DNA from: Streptomyces ortus
Lineage (GTDB): Bacteria; Actinomycetota; Actinomycetes; Streptomycetales; Streptomycetaceae
DNA: 64,000 nucleotides
NCBI RefSeq assembly: GCF_026341275.1
Contig: NZ_JAIFZO010000002.1
Location: forward strand, 818,361-882,360
Direction: 5' to 3'
Shown one piece after another: positions 1-7,448 of the stretch. A program made the translations under genes and the position numbers. The number at the start of each line of letters is the position of its first letter. Positions within the stretch are counted from its first letter, which is position 1. The notes below the pieces were generated by a model. It ran no database searches, was not told the origin of the DNA, and saw nothing but the letters and a program-made list of their open reading frames with translations.

Positions 1-2
1 CG

Positions 3-800
3 GACGCCACCAACATCACCACGCTGATCGAGCGGGCCACCGACCCGGCGTCCGGTACCGACGAGTACGTCGTCACCGGCCGCAAGTGGTACATCTCCGG
101 GGCCATGAACCCCGACTGCAAGATCTTCATCGTGATGGGCAAGACGGACCCCGGCGGCTCCGACATCCGCCGTCAGCAGTCGATGATCCTGGTGCCGCGC
201 GACACCCCAGGCGTCGAGGTGAAGCGCGCGATGCAGGTGTACGGCTACGAGGACCACTCCCACGGGGGCCACGCAGAGGTCGTCTTCCACGGGGCGCGGG
301 TGCCGGTCGCGAACCTCATCGGCGAGGAGGGCGGCGGCTTCGCCATCGCCCAGGCGCGGCTCGGGCCCGGCCGTATCCACCACTGCATGCGGCTGATCGG
401 CATGGCCGAGCGGGCGATCGAGCTGATGTGCCGGCGCGCGGTCTCCCGCGAGGCGTTCGGCAAGTCGCTGGCCCAGCAGGGGGTCGTCCACAACTGGATC
501 GCGGACGCGCGGGTCGCCGTCGAGCAGCTGCGGCTGCTGGTCCTGAAGACCGCCTGGATGATGGACACGGTGGGCAACAAGGGCGCGCACACGGAGATCC
601 AGGCGATCAAGATCGCTACGCCTCGTACGGTGGTCGACATCATCGACAAGGCGATCCAGCTGCACGGTGCGGGGGGTGTGAGTCAGGACTTCCCGCTGGC
701 CGAGCTGTGGGCGGGGGCTCGTACGCTGAAGTTGGCCGACGGGCCTGACGAGGTGCATCAGCGCTCGCTGGCGCGGCATGAGCTGAAGAGGTACGTCTGA
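3..800 (+). CDS. acyl-CoA dehydrogenase, C-terminal part (5' end outside window)
   Basis: The last 265 residues of an FAD-dependent acyl-CoA dehydrogenase, which oxidises an acyl-CoA to the enoyl-CoA. Visible are the beta-domain segment 'GRKWYISGAMNPDC', the 'PGVEVKRAMQVYGYEDH' strand region and the C-terminal helical bundle starting near 'GRIHHCMRLIGMAERA'. The wording is closest to the ACAD10/11-like subgroup. The start lies left of the window. It converges on a TetR gene, and a long hairpin at 881-934 separates the two. The downstream acyl-CoA ligase and SDR genes suggest a shared role in acyl-CoA catabolism, which is inference. Confidence 0.93.
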   Translation, partial: DATNITTLIERATDPASGTDEYVVTGRKWYISGAMNPDCKIFIVMGKTDPGGSDIRRQQSMILVPRDTPGVEVKRAMQVYGYEDHSHGGHAEVVFHGARVPVANLIGEEGGGFAIAQARLGPGRIHHCMRLIGMAERAIELMCRRAVSREAFGKSLAQQGVVHNWIADARVAVEQLRLLVLKTAWMMDTVGNKGAHTEIQAIKIATPRTVVDIIDKAIQLHGAGGVSQDFPLAELWAGARTLKLADGPDEVHQRSLARHELKRYV

Positions 801-880
801 TCCTCTGGCGAGGGTGGGGTTTTCGCCCCCGCCCCCTACCCTCCCCCATCGCCACCGCATGGGGGCTGCGCCCCTCCCCC

Positions 881-934
881 ATTGCGCAGTTGCCCGCGCC
901 CCCAGGCACCTGGGGGCGCGGGCAACTGCGCAGT
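881..934. terminator. long perfect hairpin between convergent genes
   Basis: A 24-bp perfect stem (883-906 paired with 909-932) closed by a 2-nt centre, made from two inverted copies of the genome's common 'GGGGCGCGGG(G/C)AACTGCGCAG' repeat. It lies between the convergent acyl-CoA dehydrogenase and TetR genes, so it may act as a bidirectional terminator. Confidence 0.6.
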
Positions 935-950
935 CCTTTACGCCGCGGCC

Positions 951-1544
951 CTATGGGCGGAGTGCTCGAAGCAGGAGATCGGCGAGGTGGTCCGCCACCT
1001 CCTGCTGGGTGAGGGGACCGTCGGGGCGGTACCACGTGGACAGGTGGTGCACGGACCCGAAGTGGTAGTCGACGACGAGGTCCGCCGGGGTCTTCTTCGA
1101 GAAGACCCCCGCCTCCTGGCCCTCCTCGACCAGCGCGCGGAACCGCTCGTGGTACCGCCGCCGCTCGGCCCGTACCTGCTTGTTCTTCTCCGGGCTCAGA
1201 TGGTGCATCGAGCGGAAGAAGATCGACGCGTCGTCGAGGTTGTCGATCGTCGTGACGACGACGTCGGCGGCGGCGCCCCGCAGCCGCTCCTCGACCGGCG
1301 CGTCGGCGTCCGCGAAGGAGTCGAGCCGCTCCTGCTGCACCCGCAGCACCCGCGCGTACACCTCGTGGAGCAGATCGTCCTTGGAACCGAAGTAGTGGTA
1401 CAGCGCACCCTTGGTGACACCGGCCGCTTCGACGATCTCCTGGACCGAGGTGCGGTCGTAGCCGCGCTCGGCGAAGAGCCGGGTGGCGGCGGCCAGCAGC
1501 CGCCTCGGAACGGGCGTGCCGTCCCCGTCCGTCGTCCTGGGCAC
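951..1544 (-). CDS. TetR family transcriptional regulator
   Basis: A 197-residue TetR-type DNA-binding repressor. The N-terminal helix-turn-helix reads 'LFAERGYDRTSVQEIVEAAGVTKGALYHYFGSK', followed by an all-helical ligand domain. I placed the start at GTG 1544 because 'AGGTGG' lies about 6 nt upstream; a GTG at 1553 or starts up to 1628 are also open, but the added residues are not TetR-like. It is encoded just downstream of the acyl-CoA ligase on the same strand, so an acyl-CoA thioester may be its ligand. That is inference. Confidence 0.9.
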   Translation of the reverse strand: MPRTTDGDGTPVPRRLLAAATRLFAERGYDRTSVQEIVEAAGVTKGALYHYFGSKDDLLHEVYARVLRVQQERLDSFADADAPVEERLRGAAADVVVTTIDNLDDASIFFRSMHHLSPEKNKQVRAERRRYHERFRALVEEGQEAGVFSKKTPADLVVDYHFGSVHHLSTWYRPDGPLTQQEVADHLADLLLRALRP

Positions 1545-1677
1545 TGCCGCCACCTGCCTTCCAGTGTTCTTTGTGTTGTTCACGTGGTAGAGGCTGTTCA
1601 GGGCGCTCCGGTTGCCCGCCCGGCCCATTCACCCGCGATGTCCACTTCGTTTGCTTCGCCCGCGTTGTCCGCTCCGT

Positions 1678-3354
1678 CTACGGGATGTCGTGCGGACGGG
1701 AGCGCAGTTCCCTCCGGAGGATCTTCCCACTGGCCGTCTTCGGCAGCTCGGGCAGGATCTCCACCTGCCGCGGGTACTTGTAGGCGGCCAGTCTCTCCTT
1801 GCAGTACGCGGCGAGCGCGGCCGGGTCCTCCGCCGCGCCGGGCCGCAGGCTGATGTACGCCTTGACGGTCTCGCCGCGATATCCGTCGGGCACTCCGACG
1901 ACGGCTGCCTCCCGCACGGCCGGGTGGGTGTAGAGGACGTCCTCGACCTCGCGCGGCCACACCTTGAAGCCGGACGCGTTGATCATGTCCTTCTTGCGGT
2001 CGACGACATAGAGCCAGCCCTGCGCGTCGATGAACCCGATGTCGCCGGTGCGCAGCTCCCCGTCCGGGAAGGTCTCCGCGGTGGCCTCGGGGCGCCGCCA
2101 GTAGCCGGGCACGACCTGCGGGCCGCGTACGAGGATCTCGCCCTGTTCCCCGAACGGCACCTCCTGGCCGTGGTCGTCGACGATGCGTACGGCCGTGTCG
2201 GGGCCCGGCAGGCCGACGGCGAGCGTCCCGGAGGCCGGGTCGACGGGCGCCTCCAGGTGCGGCGGCACCGAGGCGCAGGGCGCGGTGCACTCGGTCAGTC
2301 CGTAGCCGTTGCGGATGTAGGGGCCGAAGCCCGCCCGGAACTTCTCGACGAGCGCGGGCGGCAGCGGCGCGCCGCCGGACGAGATGGTCACGAAGGAGGA
2401 GAAGTGGTCCGGCGTCACGGACGGGTGGGCGGCCAGCGCCATGAAGGCCGTCGACGGGCCGACCGTGTAGTGCGGCCGGTGCTCGGCGAACGCGTCGAGG
2501 ACGACGCCCGAGTCGAAGCGGTACGCGAGGACGAGCGTGCCCCCGCTGTCGAGGCACGCGAGGAACTGGCAGACCATTCCCGTGATGTGGAACAGCGGGG
2601 CCATCGCGAAGTACACGGGTGGCTCGGGCAGGTCCAGGCCCGTGCGCTGGCGTTCGGCGTTGTACATGACGTTGCCGTGCGTGTTGGTGGCTCCCTTGGG
2701 AGCGCCGCTCGTCCCGGAGGTGTAGCTGATCAGCGCGATGTCCGCCGGGCCGGGGTCGCGGTCGCCCGGGCCCGGGGCCTTGCGGCCGGCCTTGGCGACG
2801 GTCGTCAGGTCGTCGGCGTCCGGCGCCTGCGGCAGCCGCTCGAAGGTCAGCACGCGCGCGTCGTCGCGCGTCTGGAAGTCCAGTTCGCAGGCGGTCAGCA
2901 CGATGCGTACGGGCGAGTCGGCGGCCGTGTCGCGCAGATACGACTCCCAGGCCCGGTCGGCGCAGATCAGCCCGGCGACCTCGCCGTCCCGCAGGACGTG
3001 GGCCACCTCGCCGGACTTGTACATGGGGTTGACGGGGACGACGGTCGCGCCGGCCTTCCAGGCGCCGAGGACGGCGAGGACGAAGAGCGGGCTGTTCTGC
3101 AGCAGGACGGCGACCCGGTCGCCGCGCTCAAGACCGCGTTCGGCGAGGTGGCCGGCGACCGAGTCGCTCAGCTCGTCCACCTCGCGGTAGCTGAGCCGTC
3201 CGTCGAAGTAGGCGAGGAAGGTGCGGTCGGGGGTCTCGGCGACGACCCGGCGCAGGGCGTGCACGGGCGAGTCGTCCGGGCTGACGGGTGCGCGCTGGGC
3301 CTCGTTCAGGAGGGCGACCCACGGCCGGCCCGCGTACAGGGAGGTGGTGGTCAT
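1678..3354 (-). CDS. AMP-binding acyl-CoA ligase (class I adenylate-forming)
   Basis: A 558-residue ATP-dependent acid:CoA ligase, probably fatty or aromatic acid activating. The P-loop-like 'SYTSGTSGAPKGA' (A3), 'NGYGLTECTAP' (A5), 'RTGDIGFIDAQGWLYVVDRKKDMI' (A7-A8) and the catalytic lysine region near 'PKTASGKILRRELR' (A10) are present in order. Its start ATG overlaps the stop of the upstream SDR gene by 4 nt (ATGA), which shows translational coupling. A TetR gene follows. The likely pathway is activation and oxidation of a carboxylic acid; the substrate cannot be read from sequence. Confidence 0.95.
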   Translation of the reverse strand: MTTTSLYAGRPWVALLNEAQRAPVSPDDSPVHALRRVVAETPDRTFLAYFDGRLSYREVDELSDSVAGHLAERGLERGDRVAVLLQNSPLFVLAVLGAWKAGATVVPVNPMYKSGEVAHVLRDGEVAGLICADRAWESYLRDTAADSPVRIVLTACELDFQTRDDARVLTFERLPQAPDADDLTTVAKAGRKAPGPGDRDPGPADIALISYTSGTSGAPKGATNTHGNVMYNAERQRTGLDLPEPPVYFAMAPLFHITGMVCQFLACLDSGGTLVLAYRFDSGVVLDAFAEHRPHYTVGPSTAFMALAAHPSVTPDHFSSFVTISSGGAPLPPALVEKFRAGFGPYIRNGYGLTECTAPCASVPPHLEAPVDPASGTLAVGLPGPDTAVRIVDDHGQEVPFGEQGEILVRGPQVVPGYWRRPEATAETFPDGELRTGDIGFIDAQGWLYVVDRKKDMINASGFKVWPREVEDVLYTHPAVREAAVVGVPDGYRGETVKAYISLRPGAAEDPAALAAYCKERLAAYKYPRQVEILPELPKTASGKILRRELRSRPHDIP

Positions 3355-4118
3355 CGGCCGTCGGCCTCCCACTTCTGCTGGATGTGGTTCATGTTCGTCA
3401 GCCAGCGCTCGGGATCGGCGGCGCGCGCCCGGTAGTACTCGGCCACCTCGGGGTGCGGCAGGATCAGGAAGCGGTCCTCCTCGATACCCGCGAAGAGGGC
3501 GTCCGCGACGGCCTCGGGCTCGATGGCGGTGGGCAGCAGGACGAGGTCGCCCGCGCTGCCGGTGCCCGCGAGCATGTCGGTGCGCACGCCCTGCGGACAG
3601 ATCGCGTGCACCTTCAGACCGCGGTGGCGGTAGGTGAGGGAGAGCCACTCGGCGAAGGCGTACGCGCCGTGCTTGGTCACGCTGTATGGGGCCGCGCCGA
3701 TCATGGTGAGCAGCCCGGCCGCCGAGACGGTGGAGACGAAACGGCCACTGCCGCGCTCCAGCCAGGCCGGGAGCAGTTCCTCGGCCGCACGGACGTGCGC
3801 CATCACGTTCACGTCCCAGGCGAGCTCCCAGACCCGCGCGGGGGCCGCCTCGGAGCCGCCCGAGGGCAGTCCGGCGTTGGCGCAGTAGACGTCGACGGTG
3901 CCGCCGAGTGCGTCCCGGGCGTCGACCACGATCGCGGAGGCGTCGCCCGGGACCGCGATCCCGCCGATCTCCTCGGCGACGGCCGCGGCCTTCACCGCGT
4001 CCAGGTCGTTGACCACGACCCGGGCTCCCGCGGCGGCGAACCGCCGGGCCAGCGCGGCCCCGATCCCCCCACCGGCCCCGGTGACGACCACTCCGGCATC
4101 CTGCATGGCTTCCACCAT
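3351..4118 (-). CDS. SDR family NAD(P)-dependent oxidoreductase
   Basis: A 255-residue short-chain dehydrogenase. The Rossmann glycine motif 'TGAGGGIGAALARRF' is at residues about 13-27, followed by 'NDLDA', the 'NAG' strand end ('CANAGLPSGG') and a catalytic Ser-Tyr-Lys set ('STVSAAG...YSVTKHGAY'). The start ATG at 4118 was chosen over one 24 nt upstream because 'GAAGGAG' sits 6 nt before it. It is first in a two-gene unit with the acyl-CoA ligase, behind a palindromic operator at 4164-4179. Confidence 0.94.
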   Translation of the reverse strand: MVEAMQDAGVVVTGAGGGIGAALARRFAAAGARVVVNDLDAVKAAAVAEEIGGIAVPGDASAIVVDARDALGGTVDVYCANAGLPSGGSEAAPARVWELAWDVNVMAHVRAAEELLPAWLERGSGRFVSTVSAAGLLTMIGAAPYSVTKHGAYAFAEWLSLTYRHRGLKVHAICPQGVRTDMLAGTGSAGDLVLLPTAIEPEAVADALFAGIEEDRFLILPHPEVAEYYRARAADPERWLTNMNHIQQKWEADGR

Positions 4119-4163
4119 CGGTCTCCTTCGACACGACGACATCTCTGCACAGCAGCCACCAGA

Positions 4164-4179
4164 CTAACCGGTCGGTATG
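4164..4179. promoter_or_regulatory. TetR-type operator upstream of the SDR-ligase operon
   Basis: Read on the minus strand this is CATACCGACCGGTTAG, an imperfect inverted repeat 46 nt upstream of the SDR start. Its first 13 bases match the site at 28862-28877 in front of the molybdopterin oxidoreductase. Binding is inferred from symmetry and position. Confidence 0.5.
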
Positions 4180-4212
4180 CACCCGGGAAGGGCCCCAGTG
4201 AGGGCCCCGCAA

Positions 4213-4337
4213 GGGGCGCGGGGAACGGCGCAGTCTTCCGCCCTCCAGGGGCGCGGGGAACGGCGCAGTCTTCCGCCCTCCAGGGGCGCGGGGAACGGCG
4301 CAATCTTTTCGTCTTTGGGGGCGCGAGGAACGGCGCA
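4213..4337 (+). repeat. tandem copies of the GC-rich intergenic repeat
   Basis: Four copies of 'GGGGCGCGGGGAACGGCGCA' begin at about 4213, 4248, 4283 and 4317. The first two 35-bp units are identical; the third and fourth diverge after the core and gain an 'ATCTTTTCGTCTTT' tail. All are in the same orientation. Confidence 0.85.
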
Positions 4338-4466
4338 AACTTCGCTTTCAAGAGCGCCACCCCGCCGCGATATGCGGCGCCGCAGCTTACGAACCCCCGG
4401 CGGAAGCCATACCGTGCACATGCCAACGCCAATGCCAATGCCACCCTTCCGCCCCCCGGAGGTCAC

Positions 4467-5741
4467 ATGCGCCGCCTGTCCAGACGAACCCTGCTCGCCG
4501 CCACCACGACCGCGGCGGCGATCTCCGCGGGCCCGCCGGCAACGGCGGCAACGGCAGCAACCGAGGCCGGCGCCACCCCGGAAACGGCGCCCCGCCGTTT
4601 CCGGACCGGCTTCGACCGGCTCGCCGCGACCGGCTACGCCCTCCTGGAAGGCAGGCGCGTCGGCGTCGTCACCAACCCGACGGGGATCACCGGGGACGCC
4701 CGCCACCTCGTGGACGTGATGCACGCCGACGACCGCGTGGACCTCGTCGCCGTCTTCGGCCCCGAGCACGGCTTCCGCGGCACCGCGCAGGCCGGCGGCT
4801 CGGAGGGCCGCTACGACGACCCGGCGACCGGCCTCCCCGTCTACGACACGTATCTGAAGAGCGGGCAGCCGCTGGCCGACATCTTCACGGCCTCGGGCGT
4901 GGACACGGTCGTCTTCGACATCCAGGACGCGGGCGCCCGCTTCTACACGTACATCTGGACCCTGTACGACTGCATGGACGCGGCCAGGATCGCGGGCAAG
5001 CGTTTCGTGGTGCTGGACCGGCCGAACCCGGTGACGGGCCGCGGCGCGTACGGACCCGTGCTGCACAAGGAGTTCGCGACGTTCGTCGGCCGGGAGCCGA
5101 TCTCGCAGGCGCACGGGATGACCGTCGCGGAGCTGGCCCGGCTGTTCAACGGGGAGTTCCTGACGGAGCCGGTGCCCCTGGAGACCGTCCTGATGTCGGG
5201 CTGGCGGCGGTCGGACTTCTACGACGCGTCGGGGCTGCCCTGGGTGCCGCCGAGCCCGAACATGCCGACGCCCGACACCGCTCTCGTGTACTCGGGCACC
5301 TGTCTCTTCGAGGGCACGAACCTCTCGGAGGGGCGCGGCACGACCCGCCCGTTCGAGCTGCTCGGCGCGGAGGGCATCGACCGGCGGTGGGCCGCCGAGG
5401 CGGAGCAACTCGGGCTGCCCGGCGTGCACTTCAGGGAGGCGTACTTCGCGCCGACGTTCTCGAAGTTCCAGGGCAGGACGGTCGGCGGGGTGCAGCTCCA
5501 CGTCCACGACCGCGCCGCGTACGACCCCGTACGCACCGGGATCGCGCTGCTGGTGACCGCCAAGGAGGTCTGGAGCGGGTTCGCCTGGCGGCCGGACAAC
5601 TGGATCGACAAGCTGACGGGCTCCACGCTGGTGCGCACGATGATCGACGCGGGCGCGACGGCCGACGAGGTCGTGGCGGGCTGGCAGGACGAACTGGCGG
5701 CGTTCCGGCGCGTGCGCAAGGAGTACCTCCTGTACCGCTGA
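4467..5741 (+). CDS. NamZ-like (DUF1343) exo-beta-N-acetylmuramidase, secreted
   Basis: A 424-residue protein of the DUF1343 family, whose characterised Bacillus member NamZ removes terminal MurNAc from peptidoglycan fragments. The N-terminus 'RRLSRRTLLAATTTAAA' is a twin-arginine-like signal. Family blocks 'VGVVTNPTGITGD', 'VFGPEHGFRG', 'VVFDIQDAGARFYTYIWT' and 'SPNMPTPDTALVYSGTCLFEGTNLSEGRGT' are present. The start ATG follows 'GGAGGTCAC'. It probably acts outside the membrane in wall recycling. The last 18 coding bases including the stop are repeated 23 bp downstream. Confidence 0.93.
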   Translation: MRRLSRRTLLAATTTAAAISAGPPATAATAATEAGATPETAPRRFRTGFDRLAATGYALLEGRRVGVVTNPTGITGDARHLVDVMHADDRVDLVAVFGPEHGFRGTAQAGGSEGRYDDPATGLPVYDTYLKSGQPLADIFTASGVDTVVFDIQDAGARFYTYIWTLYDCMDAARIAGKRFVVLDRPNPVTGRGAYGPVLHKEFATFVGREPISQAHGMTVAELARLFNGEFLTEPVPLETVLMSGWRRSDFYDASGLPWVPPSPNMPTPDTALVYSGTCLFEGTNLSEGRGTTRPFELLGAEGIDRRWAAEAEQLGLPGVHFREAYFAPTFSKFQGRTVGGVQLHVHDRAAYDPVRTGIALLVTAKEVWSGFAWRPDNWIDKLTGSTLVRTMIDAGATADEVVAGWQDELAAFRRVRKEYLLYR

Positions 5742-5767
5742 GGCGGTCCCTCCTGTACCGCTGAGGC
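5727..5767 (+). repeat. 18-bp direct repeat spanning a stop codon
   Basis: An 18-bp sequence (5727-5744) covering the end and TGA of the NamZ-like gene is repeated exactly at 5750-5767. The second TGA is out of frame with the gene (offset 23). Confidence 0.9.
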
Positions 5768-5998
5768 ACCTTGAGGCCGTCCGGGACGGCCCCGGGGGCA
5801 CCGCAGGCAAGCCCTCCCCCGGCCGTCCGCGGCATCCCACCCGCATCGGATCCCCTATCCTGGAGCACCCGTTCCGGATCATCCGCCGAGACATGGGTTC
5901 GGGCTGGTCAGACTGGACGTGACCCTGGCCAACTCCCCCGGTCGGCGGGACGATTACGTGCACATCGCACGGGTTGCGGAGGCCGAAGGGGGCTTGTC

Positions 5999-7351
5999 AT
6001 GGCGGATCTCGAAGTGGGCGTGACTCCCTACTGGGAGCTGACGTTCGACGCGGACGGCGATGTCGACGCGCGGCAGCGCGACCGGCTGCTCCGGGAGGTG
6101 GTGGACCGGGGCGTCAAGGACCTGATCGTGTTCGCGCACGGCTGGAACAACGACCACGCGATGGCCACCCGGCTCTACAGCCACTTCTTCGAACCCGTCC
6201 CCGCCCTCGCGCCGAACGCCCGCCTCGGCTACGTGGGCGTGCTGTGGCCGTCGATGCGGTTCGCCGACGAGCCGATCCCCGCCCTCGCGCGGAGCGTCGT
6301 CCCCGTGTCCGTGGGCCCGGCGCTGGACAAGGGCACCCGCGGCGCCCTGCTGACGGCCTTCCCCGGCCGGGCCACCCTGATCGACCAGATCGCTCGCATG
6401 CTCGACCAGCAGCCCGACGGCGAGAGCCTGCTGGAGGAGTACGGACGGCTGGTGCGGCTGCTCGTCGAGTTGCGGCCGGAGGCCCCCGGTGCCGCGTTCG
6501 CCGCGGACACCCTGCCGGACTCCGGGACCCCACCCGGGCCACCGCCCGGGCCTTCGGACGATCCGCGGATGTTCCTCGGGGACACCGCGCGGACCTGCCG
6601 GGAGTTCGCGCGGGCGCTGGCCGAGGACGCCGGCGCCGCGTCCGCGGGAGAGGGCGCGCAGGCCGCACCCCGCCTCGCGCGCGCCTGGGACGGCGCCCAT
6701 GAACTGCTGCGCCAGGCCACGTACTTCGCGATGAAGCGCCGTGCGGGCTCGGTCGGCGAACGCGGGCTCGGCCGGATGGTCGGGCGGCTCGCGCAGACGG
6801 CGCCCGGGGTGCGGGTGCATCTCGTGGGGCACAGTTTCGGCGGGCGTCTGGTGTCGTTCGCGCTGCGGGGCCTGCCCAAGGGGGTGCGGACCGTGAAGTC
6901 CGTGACGCTGATCCAGGCGGCCTTCTCGCACTACGCGTTCGCGGCGAAGCTCCCGCAGGACGCCCGGCGGAGCGGTGTGCTGCGGGGCCAACAGGACCGG
7001 ATCGACGGCCCGTTGGTGTGCTGCCACTCCCGCTTCGACTCGGCGCTCGGCACGGTCTATCCGCTGGCCTCGCGGACGGCGGACGACGACCGGGCGGCCA
7101 CCGACATCGCCCTGCCCCGTCTGCTGGGCCCCAGATGGGGGGCGTTGGGCCACGACGGGGTGCAGGCGGTGTCCGGCACGAAGGCGTTCACGCTCGCCGA
7201 CGCGCTGCGCACGACACTGCCCGCGTCGGGGTGCGTGAACATCGACGCGTCCGCGGTGGTGCGACGCGGCGGCGCCCCGGCGGGCGCCCACAGCGACATC
7301 TGCCACCCCGAACTGGCCCGGGTGGTCCTGGCGGCGGGCCGCATCCGCTGA
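5999..7351 (+). CDS. alpha/beta hydrolase fold protein
   Basis: A 450-residue predicted serine hydrolase. The segment 'LIVFAHGWNNDHAMATRLYSHFF' gives the oxyanion-side 'HGWN' and the nucleophile elbow 'VHLVGHSFGGRLVSFAL' places Ser279. No signal peptide or membrane segment is seen, so it is likely cytoplasmic. ATG 5999 was chosen because 'GAAGGGGG' lies upstream and the open frame before it does not look like protein. A long Pro/Gly-rich insert (about residues 165-190) precedes the hydrolase C-terminal half. The substrate is unknown. Confidence 0.85.
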   Translation: MADLEVGVTPYWELTFDADGDVDARQRDRLLREVVDRGVKDLIVFAHGWNNDHAMATRLYSHFFEPVPALAPNARLGYVGVLWPSMRFADEPIPALARSVVPVSVGPALDKGTRGALLTAFPGRATLIDQIARMLDQQPDGESLLEEYGRLVRLLVELRPEAPGAAFAADTLPDSGTPPGPPPGPSDDPRMFLGDTARTCREFARALAEDAGAASAGEGAQAAPRLARAWDGAHELLRQATYFAMKRRAGSVGERGLGRMVGRLAQTAPGVRVHLVGHSFGGRLVSFALRGLPKGVRTVKSVTLIQAAFSHYAFAAKLPQDARRSGVLRGQQDRIDGPLVCCHSRFDSALGTVYPLASRTADDDRAATDIALPRLLGPRWGALGHDGVQAVSGTKAFTLADALRTTLPASGCVNIDASAVVRRGGAPAGAHSDICHPELARVVLAAGRIR

Positions 7352-7373
7352 CCCGCCACCAGTACCCGCGTAC

Positions 7374-7448
7374 TCACGTCACCGGCATGCACGTCACTCG
7401 CGTGTACGCCATCGGCGTGTACGTCACCGGTGTGTACGTCACCGGTGT
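7374..7448. repeat. five 15-bp tandem repeats carrying in-frame stop codons
   Basis: Units close to 'GTACGTCACCGGTGT' start at 7374, 7389, 7404, 7419 and 7434. The penicillin acylase stop (complement of 7439-7441) lies in the last unit. Units at 7419, 7389 and 7374 carry further TGA codons in the same frame. Confidence 0.9.

Larger units (their letters stand above)
4119..4466. other. intergenic region between divergent SDR and namZ-like genes
   Basis: 348 bp without a credible gene. It holds the SDR operator, four copies of the GC-rich intergenic repeat (4213-4337) and the ribosome-binding site 'GGAGG' of the downstream muramidase gene. Long open frames across it are products of GC-rich repeat sequence. 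Confidence 0.7.

Noticed and set aside
1612..3435. Long open frame on the plus strand opposite the acyl-CoA ligase
   Set aside because: It is antisense to a clear enzyme, Arg/Gly/Val-rich and without any domain; such frames are expected opposite GC-rich genes.
4213..4337. The 35-bp tandem repeats as a CRISPR array
   Set aside because: Units touch without unique spacers, the cores are the genome's common intergenic repeat, and there are no cas genes.
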